Below are positions 1 to 7,335 of a stretch of 64,000 bases of DNA, piece by piece (the first letter of the stretch is position 1; each line of letters begins with the position of its first letter). Source of the stretch: UBA1433 sp964581565. Its GTDB lineage: Bacteria > Bacillota > Clostridia > Eubacteriales > UBA1433. The notes under the pieces were generated by a model. The model made no database searches. It was given only the letters and a program-made list of their open reading frames with translations, and was not told the origin of the DNA. The DNA is taken from NCBI GenBank assembly GCA_964581565.1, contig CAZOOZ010000011.1, positions 1-64,000 on the forward strand, written 5' to 3'. Made by a program: the position numbers and the translations under genes.

Positions 1-52
1 AGCATGAAAGATTTTTTCCTTTTTAGTTGATTAAAATAGGGAATACTGTACT

Positions 53-82
53 ACTATAACGTAATATCATGCTATTTGTCAA
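53..82 (-). promoter_or_regulatory. Promoter reading out of the left edge
   Basis: On the minus strand TTGACA is followed after 18 bases by TATAGT. An AAAAGGAAA ribosome-site-like stretch and an ATG follow at the very edge (complement of 3-5), so a minus-strand gene probably begins just outside the window. Only one codon of it is visible. Confidence 0.5.
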
Positions 83-153
83 TTATAAAATAAACTGTAG
101 TTATAAAGTTGTAAACAACAGCTTTTATTGAAAAAAAGATTACAAAAATAGGT

Positions 154-1074
154 TTACGATTCAAATCCAAAATAGGCAGCTATTTTTTCAAATTCAGGAG
201 CATGAATGCCATAAAGTCTACATTGACGCACTACATCAAATAATAAAGCATCTATTTCTGATTTGCGGTTTGCCTGTAAGTCACGTTGTAAAGATGAAGT
301 GGTATCTACAACGAGGCCATCGATAAATTTTAAACTGGTCTCGGTTAAATCTTCGTCAAATATAACGCCTTGTGCTGTTGCTAAAGCATTTAATTCATTC
401 AGTAATTCAACCGCCGTATCTCTGTAAATACCTTTTTGCTGCATTTTTTTGGTTGTGATATCATAGTAAGCGCCGCAAACACCAAAAGAAGCATTGCATG
501 CAAATTTTTTATAGATATCGCAAGCGATATTATCTGATAATATTGCGTTCATGCCACTTTGATTTAAATCATCTTGCACTTTTTTTAATAGTTTTATATT
601 AGCGTTCGTACCTTTGCGAACTCCAAATATAATTTTATTGTTTTCCCCTGTTTGTACGATTTTGCCGGGAGACTCTATATATCCGCTGAGATAAAGGCAT
701 CCGTCTAATATTGTGATATCTTGTCCTATCATTTCTTCAAGTTTGCTACCGATATTTAATCCGTTTAAAAGAGGGATAATAATCGTTGCATCATGACTGG
801 ATTTTTTTAATAAGCCTGCAATTCCTTCTAAGGCATATCCTTTAACACAAACAAATATAACATCAGCCTTTTCGTTGTATTTTTCTTGTGCGGCAGCATT
901 TACATTTCTTATTATAAAGTCACCGAAAATGCCTGAAGATATAAGCAGACCTTTTTGTTTCATTTGCTTAAGATGTTCTCCTCTGGCGATAAAAGTTACA
1001 TCTTTGCCGCTTCGTGCCAAAAAAGCTCCGAGGCTGCCGCCGATACCACCTGCGCCCACAATTAAGTATTTCAT
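154..1074 (-). CDS. panE: 2-dehydropantoate 2-reductase (ketopantoate reductase)
   Basis: This 306-aa protein should reduce ketopantoate to pantoate with NADPH in the cytosol, a step of pantothenate and CoA synthesis. The N-terminus has a Rossmann dinucleotide loop, GAGGIGG at residues 7-13. The C-terminal helical half has the KFACNASFG segment, where the family keeps its catalytic Lys and a substrate Asn. Length fits the ApbA/PanE family. The start is supported by an AAGGTGA site. The preceding minus-strand gene ends in a terminator, so it probably has its own promoter, which I could not define. panB lies 13 kb away and panC/panD are not in the window. Some family members act on other 2-oxoacids, so the substrate is inferred. 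Confidence 0.85.
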   Translation of the reverse strand: MKYLIVGAGGIGGSLGAFLARSGKDVTFIARGEHLKQMKQKGLLISSGIFGDFIIRNVNAAAQEKYNEKADVIFVCVKGYALEGIAGLLKKSSHDATIIIPLLNGLNIGSKLEEMIGQDITILDGCLYLSGYIESPGKIVQTGENNKIIFGVRKGTNANIKLLKKVQDDLNQSGMNAILSDNIACDIYKKFACNASFGVCGAYYDITTKKMQQKGIYRDTAVELLNELNALATAQGVIFDEDLTETSLKFIDGLVVDTTSSLQRDLQANRKSEIDALLFDVVRQCRLYGIHAPEFEKIAAYFGFES

Positions 1075-1105
1075 TCCATCACCTTCTATTTATTCTTAGT
1101 ATTTT

Positions 1106-1140
1106 ATAAAAAACAGCAAATATAGTTCATATATTTGCTG
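1106..1140 (-). terminator. Intrinsic terminator after the glmS operon
   Basis: On the minus strand an 11-bp perfect stem (1114-1124 with 1130-1140, loop of 5) is followed by a run of six T. It ends the glmS/C_GCAxxG transcript before panE. Confidence 0.85.
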
Positions 1141-1146
1141 TCAAAG

Positions 1147-1581
1147 TTATTTGTATTTAGCAATAATTTTTTCAAGCTGTTGACAGCCTTGTTTAATAAT
1201 TGGTTTACATTTTATGTCGGGAGAAGGATCCGCTTTCATCATAATAATGTATGGGCATTCACAACTGCCGTAGGTTGAAATAAACCAATCAACATATTCT
1301 TTTGCGATTTCTCTGACTTTTGTTTGGTCATATGGTTTTTGTCCGCCAAACATCACTCCGATTGTTGCGAGACCGCCTGAAATAATACCGCAGGTTCGCC
1401 TGCAGCTCATTCCGCCGCCAAACGGAATGATCGCATTTAATGTATCTTCGCTTAAGTTCAATTGATATTTTTCATTGGCGGCATGTAATACCGCTTCGGC
1501 GCAATTGTAATGATATAACATGGCTTCTTCTTCGCTTAGATTGTCAGGTATTTCTAAAAATTTACATACACTATCAAACAT
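1147..1581 (-). CDS. C_GCAxxG_C_C family protein (copy 1)
   Basis: This 144-aa protein belongs to the cysteine-rich C_GCAxxG_C_C family, common in anaerobes and thought to be redox or metal related; no reaction is established. It shows an early NCAE cysteine, a glycine-rich GGGMSCRRTCG segment near residues 80-90, and a C-terminal series GSCEC, KCK and GC. No signal peptide or membrane segment is visible. It starts 22 bases after glmS behind AAGGAGAA with no terminator between, so it is probably co-transcribed with glmS under the ribozyme. A second member lies at 30212-30637. Confidence 0.75.
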   Translation of the reverse strand: MFDSVCKFLEIPDNLSEEEAMLYHYNCAEAVLHAANEKYQLNLSEDTLNAIIPFGGGMSCRRTCGIISGGLATIGVMFGGQKPYDQTKVREIAKEYVDWFISTYGSCECPYIIMMKADPSPDIKCKPIIKQGCQQLEKIIAKYK

Positions 1582-1603
1582 AATTTATTCTCCTTGTTAT
1601 TTT

Positions 1604-3433
1604 TTATTCTACAGTTACAGATTTTGCTAAATTTCTCGGTTTATCAATATCACATTTTTTCTCATATGCAAAATAATAACTCAAAAGTTGCAAACATACA
1701 ACAGATAAAATAGGAGATAAGTCATCAGCAATATCCGGCATATAAAAAATCTCATCAATTTCTGCTTCAATTGCGCTGTTTGTTTTTTTACTAAACGCCA
1801 CTACATAAGCGCCGCGAGATTTTACTTCTTTAATATTACTCAATGTTTTTTCGAATAAATCATCTTGAGTCAAAACAGCTAAAACCAAGGTGTTTTTATC
1901 AACCAACGCGATAGGTCCATGTTTTAGTTCGCCGGCAGCGGCAGCTTCGGAATGAATATAAGAAATTTCTTTCAGTTTTAGTGAGCCTTCTAAGCAGACA
2001 TAATAATCCAGCCCCCGCCCTATGAAATAAGCATCCGTAATTTCCTTGTTTCGTTTTGCCAAATCATGCAGCGCATGTGAATACGTAAGAATTTCTTGAA
2101 CCAGTTTCGGTGTTTTAAACAGCTCATCGCGAAGATGTATATATTCTTCTTTGGATAAATTTCCACTGAGAAGGCCAAAATGCATGGACAGTGCATACAT
2201 ACATACCAGCTGTGTTGTATACGCCTTTGTTGAAGCAACGGCTATTTCAGGACCTGCCCATGTATACATTACATCGTCTGCGCTTCTTGCAATAGAGCTT
2301 CCCTGTACATTGCTTATAGCCAGTACACGTGCGTCTTTTTGTTTGGCTAACTCTAAAGCAGCCAAGCTGTCTGCGGTCTCGCCTGATTGACTTATTACAA
2401 TAAGCAAAGTATTTTTGTCAATAATTGGGTTTCTATAGCGAAATTCAGATGCGATATCGCATTCCACAGGAATTCTAGCATATTTTTCAATCAAATATTT
2501 ACCGATAAGACCTGCGTGATATGCCGTTCCGCATGCTACGATATATATTTTTGTATAATGCTCTAAATCTTCTTTTGTGATCTTAATGTCATCTAATAAT
2601 ATATGGTCTCTGTTTTCTACAATTCTTGAAAGCATTGTTTTTCTAATGCCTTCAGGCTGTTCATTGATCTCTTTAAGCATAAAATGCTCATAGCCGCCTT
2701 TTTCGGCATCTTCAGCGTTCCAGGTTACTTTAAATATATTTATTTTCTTGTCATGACCTGCGCCATCTATTATTTTTACATCATTTTTTGTGCATATGGC
2801 GATTTCATCATTTCCCATCAAATACACATTCCTTGTATAATTTAATACTGCCGGTATATCTGAAGCAAGAAAATTTTCATTTCGACCTAGACCAACAATT
2901 AAAGGACTGTTTTTTCTTACGCCTATGATTTTATCAGGTTCATTTTTGCATAGGATTGCCAAAGCATAAGAACCTTTGATGATTTTGGTCATTTGTATAA
3001 CTGCCTTGACGATATCTCCTTGATAAAGTTCGTTTAAAAGATGAGCCAGTACTTCGGTATCTGTTTGAGATGAAAAGCGATAGCCTTTTTTTAAGAGCTC
3101 TTCTCTTAATTCAAGATAGTTTTCGATAATACCATTATGAACCACTGTAATACTCGATGTCTCATTAGAATGTGGATGTGAATTGAGATCAGACGGCTCT
3201 CCATGCGTTGCCCATCGTGTATGTCCTATACCTATTGTGCTATTTATGGGAGATACGGCGATGTCATCTTCAAGCACCTGAAGTCTGCCTTTAAATTTTC
3301 GTACAATAATTTCTTTATCTTTAAGTATTGCGAGGCCAGACGAATCGTAACCTCTGTATTCCAATTTTTGTAATCCATGGAGAAGAACATTTGTACATTG
3401 TCTATCTCCTATATATCCAACTATACCACACAT
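1604..3433 (-). CDS. glmS: Glutamine--fructose-6-phosphate aminotransferase (isomerizing)
   Basis: This 609-aa enzyme makes glucosamine-6-phosphate from fructose-6-phosphate and glutamine, the first step to UDP-GlcNAc and the cell wall. The N-terminal glutaminase domain begins MCGIVGYIG, with Cys2 as nucleophile after Met removal. Two SIS sugar-isomerase domains follow: SQSGETADS near residue 348 and a second copy around GRGLDYY-LEGSLKLKE near 470-485. The C-terminus ends in KSVTVE, the usual glucosamine-phosphate-binding tail. Full family length. The start has an AGGAGG site. The leader carries a glmS ribozyme, so expression should fall when GlcN6P is high. Confidence 0.97.
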   Translation of the reverse strand: MCGIVGYIGDRQCTNVLLHGLQKLEYRGYDSSGLAILKDKEIIVRKFKGRLQVLEDDIAVSPINSTIGIGHTRWATHGEPSDLNSHPHSNETSSITVVHNGIIENYLELREELLKKGYRFSSQTDTEVLAHLLNELYQGDIVKAVIQMTKIIKGSYALAILCKNEPDKIIGVRKNSPLIVGLGRNENFLASDIPAVLNYTRNVYLMGNDEIAICTKNDVKIIDGAGHDKKINIFKVTWNAEDAEKGGYEHFMLKEINEQPEGIRKTMLSRIVENRDHILLDDIKITKEDLEHYTKIYIVACGTAYHAGLIGKYLIEKYARIPVECDIASEFRYRNPIIDKNTLLIVISQSGETADSLAALELAKQKDARVLAISNVQGSSIARSADDVMYTWAGPEIAVASTKAYTTQLVCMYALSMHFGLLSGNLSKEEYIHLRDELFKTPKLVQEILTYSHALHDLAKRNKEITDAYFIGRGLDYYVCLEGSLKLKEISYIHSEAAAAGELKHGPIALVDKNTLVLAVLTQDDLFEKTLSNIKEVKSRGAYVVAFSKKTNSAIEAEIDEIFYMPDIADDLSPILSVVCLQLLSYYFAYEKKCDIDKPRNLAKSVTVE

Positions 3434-3455
3434 AAAATCCTCCTAAAATAAAAAA

Positions 3456-3473
3456 TCCGCTCAACATCGCGGA
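3456..3473 (-). terminator. Short hairpin plus U-run between ribozyme and glmS ribosome site
   Basis: In the glmS leader a 5-bp stem TCCGC/GCGGA is followed directly by ATTTTTTATTTT and then the AGGAGG of glmS. It resembles a weak intrinsic terminator, or simply a spacer hairpin. Its stem is short, so the function is uncertain. Confidence 0.4.
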
Positions 3474-3499
3474 AATGCATACATATTCAATTTTGATAC

Positions 3500-3650
3500 A
3501 TGCCACAACATTTCAAGTTGATTTTGTACTTACAATCGCTCGTAAGTTTTGTGGCAACTTGTATAGACTTTTGTTAAAGCCTTTGGAGCACCCGCCGAAT
3601 TTTTCGATAACTCCAAACCTCGTCAACTCATAAATGAGTCCCGGCGCTAT
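3500..3650 (-). ncRNA. glmS ribozyme (GlcN6P-activated self-cleaving riboswitch)
   Basis: Read on the minus strand, the leader has the conserved ribozyme pieces in order: AGCGCC at the cleavage site (the G after it is about 3648), GTTGACGAGG, GGAGTTATCGA, TTCGGCGGGTGCTCC, and a distal helix closed by GCCACAA/TTGTGGC (3502-3555). These match the glmS ribozyme core and its pseudoknotted P2/P2.1/P3 region. In this family GlcN6P acts as a cofactor for self-cleavage and the cleaved mRNA is degraded. It lies directly upstream of glmS, which fixes the identification. Confidence 0.93.
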
Positions 3651-3722
3651 AATCAATAAAGATCATTTACGGTATATTCAATTGTAATAAAACTATAAAA
3701 TCCTCCTCTTCATATTTTGTTC

Positions 3723-3750
3723 ATTATATCACATTATAATGTAAATGCAA
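3723..3750 (-). promoter_or_regulatory. glmS promoter
   Basis: On the minus strand TTGCAT and TATAAT are 16 bases apart. Transcription would start about 65-70 bases before the ribozyme cleavage site. Further down this leader a 13-bp stretch (3695-3707) repeats the glmS ribosome-site region (3432-3444) but is followed by ATAG, not a start codon. Confidence 0.6.
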
Positions 3751-3801
3751 TATCAGGTCTTCTTACTGTGTAGTATTAATATATGCTTGTTGATTAAATA
3801 G

Positions 3802-3828
3802 TACCATTATTATTTTAAAATAATGGTA
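3802..3828 (+). promoter_or_regulatory. Inverted repeat upstream of the DNA glycosylase gene
   Basis: Perfect 10-bp arms (3802-3811 and 3819-3828) flank a 7-base centre, just before a TATAAT at 3834-3839. The repeat covers where a -35/spacer would lie, so it may be an operator for the glycosylase gene. It is also in the shared spacer with divergent glmS. Confidence 0.4.
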
Positions 3829-3863
3829 AAATATATAATACATAATTCATATAGGAGGGAAAA

Positions 3864-4358
3864 GTGATTAAAACACATCGTTTTGAACCTGTCTACGATA
3901 AAAACAGCAAAATATTAATACTAGGGACTATTCCTTCAATTATGTCTGAAAAAAGGGGCTTTTATTACTCGCATCCGCAGAATCTTTTTTGGAAAGTATT
4001 GGTTGAAGTGCTAGAAGAAAGAGCAGTGCCTGTAAGTATAGAAGAAAAAAAATCTATGCTGATAAATTATAATATAGCTGTGTGGGATGTGCTTCGTTCA
4101 TGTGAGATAAAAAATTCATCAGATTCGAGCATTAAAAAACCTATAGCAAATAACTTTATTCCGATACTTCAAAATAGCAGAATATCTCATATTTTTACAA
4201 CAGGAAAAACAGCAAGCAAATTATATGAAAAACTATGTTATGAAAAAACCGGTATTGAGAATATTTATCTGCCATCAACAAGTCCGGCCAATCGGGCAAA
4301 TTTTACATATGAGCAAATTGTGGAATGTTATAAAATATTGCGGGAATATTTATCATAA
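3864..4358 (+). CDS. DNA-deoxyinosine/uracil glycosylase, UDG superfamily
   Basis: This 164-aa enzyme should remove deaminated bases (hypoxanthine, possibly uracil) from DNA to begin base-excision repair. The UDG fold is visible as LILGTIPS near residue 20, YYSHPQNLFWK near 37, TTGKTASKLY near 113 and the C-terminal loop LPSTSPANRA near 138. These match the family often annotated as DNA-deoxyinosine glycosylase. It starts with GTG behind AGGAGGGAAAA. It is divergent from glmS and 70 bases before the cyclophilin gene, which has its own promoter. Substrate preference is inferred from the family. Confidence 0.8.
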   Translation: MIKTHRFEPVYDKNSKILILGTIPSIMSEKRGFYYSHPQNLFWKVLVEVLEERAVPVSIEEKKSMLINYNIAVWDVLRSCEIKNSSDSSIKKPIANNFIPILQNSRISHIFTTGKTASKLYEKLCYEKTGIENIYLPSTSPANRANFTYEQIVECYKILREYLS

Positions 4359-4368
4359 TTATTTTTAT

Positions 4369-4397
4369 TTTACAGTTATAACAATATATGATAAAAT
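4369..4397 (+). promoter_or_regulatory. Promoter of the cyclophilin gene
   Basis: TTTACA and TAAAAT are separated by 17 bases, with the start codon about 33 bases downstream. Confidence 0.6.
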
Positions 4398-4429
4398 TTT
4401 AAATCATTTGTTTTAAAGGAAGTGAAAAT

Positions 4430-4915
4430 ATGATTACAATAACCATGCAAAACGGCAAACAAATAAAAGCAAAATTATATCCCCAACATGCGCCGATTAC
4501 TGTTGAAAATTTCATAAAACTTGTCAATGAAAAGTTTTATGATCGTCTAACTTTTCATAGAGTTATCAAAAACTTCATGATTCAGGGGGGCTGTCCGAAA
4601 GGAACAGGTACAGGCGGACCCGGATATCAAATAAAAGGAGAATTTTCATCTAACGGAGTAAACAATCCATTAAAACACACACGCGGAGTCCTATCCATGG
4701 CACGTGCGCAAAATCCTGATTCTGCCGGAAGCCAGTTTTTTATTATGCATAAAGACGCACCGCATTTAGATGGTCTCTATGCGGCTTTTGGAGAAGTAGT
4801 GGAAGGGATGGATGTTGTTGACGATATAGCCAATGTAAAAGTAGGTTATGCGGATAAGCCTTTGATACCTCAGGTAATCAAATCGATTACTTATTCTGAC
4901 AATGAAGAAGAATAA
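4430..4915 (+). CDS. Peptidyl-prolyl cis-trans isomerase, cyclophilin type
   Basis: This 161-aa cytosolic protein catalyses proline cis-trans isomerisation. It is a single cyclophilin domain: FHRVIKNFMIQGG carries the catalytic Arg, SAGSQFFI the substrate-binding Gln/Phe and PHLDGLYAAFGEV the conserved His/Leu. No signal peptide or lipobox is present, so it is a cytoplasmic form. AAAGGAAG precedes the ATG. It is transcribed alone, between its own promoter and a strong terminator. Confidence 0.93.
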   Translation: MITITMQNGKQIKAKLYPQHAPITVENFIKLVNEKFYDRLTFHRVIKNFMIQGGCPKGTGTGGPGYQIKGEFSSNGVNNPLKHTRGVLSMARAQNPDSAGSQFFIMHKDAPHLDGLYAAFGEVVEGMDVVDDIANVKVGYADKPLIPQVIKSITYSDNEEE

Positions 4916-4924
4916 TTTTTTAAT

Positions 4925-4960
4925 AAAAATAACACTATTAATAGTGTTATTTTTATTTTT
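4925..4960 (+). terminator. Terminator after the cyclophilin gene
   Basis: A perfect 13-bp stem (4925-4937 with 4942-4954) around TTAA runs into a T-rich tail. The A-rich left side means it could also work on the other strand. Confidence 0.85.
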
Positions 4961-4985
4961 ATTATCTTAAGAACCAATGTTTAAA

Positions 4986-5015
4986 TTGCTGTTTGCGCTC
5001 ATTTTATGATATAAT
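4986..5015 (+). promoter_or_regulatory. Promoter of the pcrA-ligA-gatCAB operon
   Basis: TTGCTG and TATAAT are 18 bases apart, about 40 bases before the pcrA start. Confidence 0.6.
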
Positions 5016-5054
5016 TTAGAATTATTTAATCATTAAAAATATAAAGGACGAAAA

Positions 5055-7322
5055 ATGAGCGAATTATTATCTTCATTAAATGAACAACAATTGTATGCTG
5101 TTACCAATACAGAAGGCCCCATGCTTATTTTGGCTGGAGCCGGCAGCGGCAAAACAAAAACAATCATACATAAGATTGCCTATATTATAGAACAAAAAAA
5201 AGCAATGCCATATGAAATACTTGCATTGACCTTCACAAATAAAGCTGCAGGTGAAATGAAGGATCGTATAAGCAAAATGGGCATTGAAAATGCAAACAGT
5301 ATTTGGATGTCGACATTTCATTCACTTGGAGCAAGACTTTTAAGGCAGCATGCATCCTTGATCGGATATACACCCGATTTTGTTATCTATGATGAAGATG
5401 ATAAAAAAAAGCTTATCAAAGAATGTTTAAAAGAACTAGACTGTGCTAATTCAGATATTAATTTTGGTAAATATATATCAAAGGCAAAAGAAAACAGAAT
5501 CAGTCCACTGGAATTTGAGCAGAGAGAAATCTCGCCAAGAATAAATGTTCGGCAGATAGCACAAGTTTATGCATTATATGAACACAAGTTACGAGACTAT
5601 AACGCAATGGATTTTAATGATCTGCTGTCGAATTTACTTCTTTTATTTGAAGAAAGACAAGATGTTTTAAATTATTATCAACAGAAATTTAAATATATTT
5701 TGGTTGATGAATATCAAGATACGAATCATGTGCAGTATTTACTGACATCAATGCTGGCAAAAGGATATAACAACATTTGTGTTTGCGGTGACGACGATCA
5801 AAGCATCTATGCTTTTCGAGGCGCGGATATTAAAAACATACTTGGTTTTGAAAAAGATTTTCCGTCAGTAAAAATAGTTAGGTTGGAACAAAATTATAGA
5901 AGTACAAAAAACATTATCAATGCTTCAAATGATGTTATTTCAAATAATACCCAGAGAAAAGGAAAAACTCTTTTCACGCAAAACATTGAAGGTGAAAAAA
6001 TTATATTTAGACATTGCTATGACGGAAGAGAAGAGGCCAGATATATCTCTCAGGAAATTCTAAAGCAAAACGAAGAAGGCATAAGATATTCCGATATGGC
6101 TATATTATATAGAACAAATGCACAAAGCCGTCTGTTTGAAGAAATGTTGCTTTCTTCCTTGATTCCTTATAAGTTAATCGGAGGAATCAAATTTTATGAA
6201 AGAGAAGAAATAAAAGATATTTTAGCCTATCTAAAACTTGCTGCAAATCCTCATGACAATATCAGTTTTATGCGTATTATTAATGTCCCAAAACGAAGTC
6301 TCGGGAATAAAACATTACAAAATATTGCCGAGTTTGCTGATTTTAAATCGTGCAGCATGCTACAGGCTGCAAGCTATTACAATGAAATACCGACGCTCTC
6401 ACCCAAAGCTAAAAAGGGTGTAGAAGAATTTTATAGCATTATTGAGTCAATACAAGAAGAAATTAAAGAAAATTTGAACATAGGCTCTATCAGCAAAAAA
6501 TTAATTGATGATTTAAATTATTTTGAGTATCTGAATACAAAACCGGATACTTCAGAACAAAAAACAGAGAATATAAATGAGCTTATAGCTTCTATGTATG
6601 AATTTGAAAAAAACAGTGAAGAAGTAGGGCTCTCTGCATATTTACAGCATGTTTCGCTTATATCTGCGGTCGATGAAAGTTCGGAAATAAAAGAGGGTGT
6701 AAGCCTTATGACAATTCATAATGCAAAAGGCCTCGAATTCGACACCGTGTTTTTGGCAGGGCTTGAAGAAGGCATTTTCCCACATTTCGGGTCTATTATG
6801 GAGAACAATAGTGAAGAAGAAAGAAGGCTTTGCTATGTGGGAATGACAAGGGCGAAACGCGTTTTATGTCTCACTGCCGCCAAAGAGCGGATGGTTCGAG
6901 GAAGGTTTGATAGCCTGATGCTCTCCAGATTTATTTTTGAAATAGACAAAAAATATTTTGATGAATTAGGCCAAAAGACTCTATACGCTATAGAAAAAAA
7001 GAATACAATGAATGCGATAGATCATGAAGGGATTACTTATGGAATAGAAGGTTTTTCATATGATAAACCAAATGAACACAGTCAATTGGCGTATACGCAA
7101 TCAAATTTGGCATCCTATAAAGAAAGTAACGAAATTCAAAAGAAATCAGGAAGTCAGATAGAGCAATTAAAACCTGGAGACAAAATAAAACATGAGCTTT
7201 TTGGAATCGGAACCATTATATCCGTAAAAGGCCACGGAGAAGAACAAGTCCTACAAGTAGCCTTTATTCAAATGGGAATAAAAAATCTTATTAAAGAATA
7301 TGCTCCAATATCGAAAATTTAA
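5055..7322 (+). CDS. pcrA: ATP-dependent DNA helicase PcrA/UvrD
   Basis: This 755-aa SF1A helicase unwinds DNA 3'-5' in nucleotide-excision and mismatch repair and clears blocked replication and transcription complexes. Visible motifs: Q-motif LNEQQ at residues 8-12, Walker A GAGSGKT at 28-34, DEYQD near 218, DDQSIYAFRGAD near 246, the late motif TIHNAKGLEFD near 553 and YVGMTRAK near 594. A C-terminal beta domain GDKIKHELFGIG near 710 resembles the PcrA RNA-polymerase-binding Tudor domain. It overlaps ligA only if ligA's earliest in-frame ATG is used. The pcrA-ligA pairing is typical for Firmicutes. Confidence 0.95.
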   Translation: MSELLSSLNEQQLYAVTNTEGPMLILAGAGSGKTKTIIHKIAYIIEQKKAMPYEILALTFTNKAAGEMKDRISKMGIENANSIWMSTFHSLGARLLRQHASLIGYTPDFVIYDEDDKKKLIKECLKELDCANSDINFGKYISKAKENRISPLEFEQREISPRINVRQIAQVYALYEHKLRDYNAMDFNDLLSNLLLLFEERQDVLNYYQQKFKYILVDEYQDTNHVQYLLTSMLAKGYNNICVCGDDDQSIYAFRGADIKNILGFEKDFPSVKIVRLEQNYRSTKNIINASNDVISNNTQRKGKTLFTQNIEGEKIIFRHCYDGREEARYISQEILKQNEEGIRYSDMAILYRTNAQSRLFEEMLLSSLIPYKLIGGIKFYEREEIKDILAYLKLAANPHDNISFMRIINVPKRSLGNKTLQNIAEFADFKSCSMLQAASYYNEIPTLSPKAKKGVEEFYSIIESIQEEIKENLNIGSISKKLIDDLNYFEYLNTKPDTSEQKTENINELIASMYEFEKNSEEVGLSAYLQHVSLISAVDESSEIKEGVSLMTIHNAKGLEFDTVFLAGLEEGIFPHFGSIMENNSEEERRLCYVGMTRAKRVLCLTAAKERMVRGRFDSLMLSRFIFEIDKKYFDELGQKTLYAIEKKNTMNAIDHEGITYGIEGFSYDKPNEHSQLAYTQSNLASYKESNEIQKKSGSQIEQLKPGDKIKHELFGIGTIISVKGHGEEQVLQVAFIQMGIKNLIKEYAPISKI

Positions 7323-7335
7323 AATGGTAAATGGC

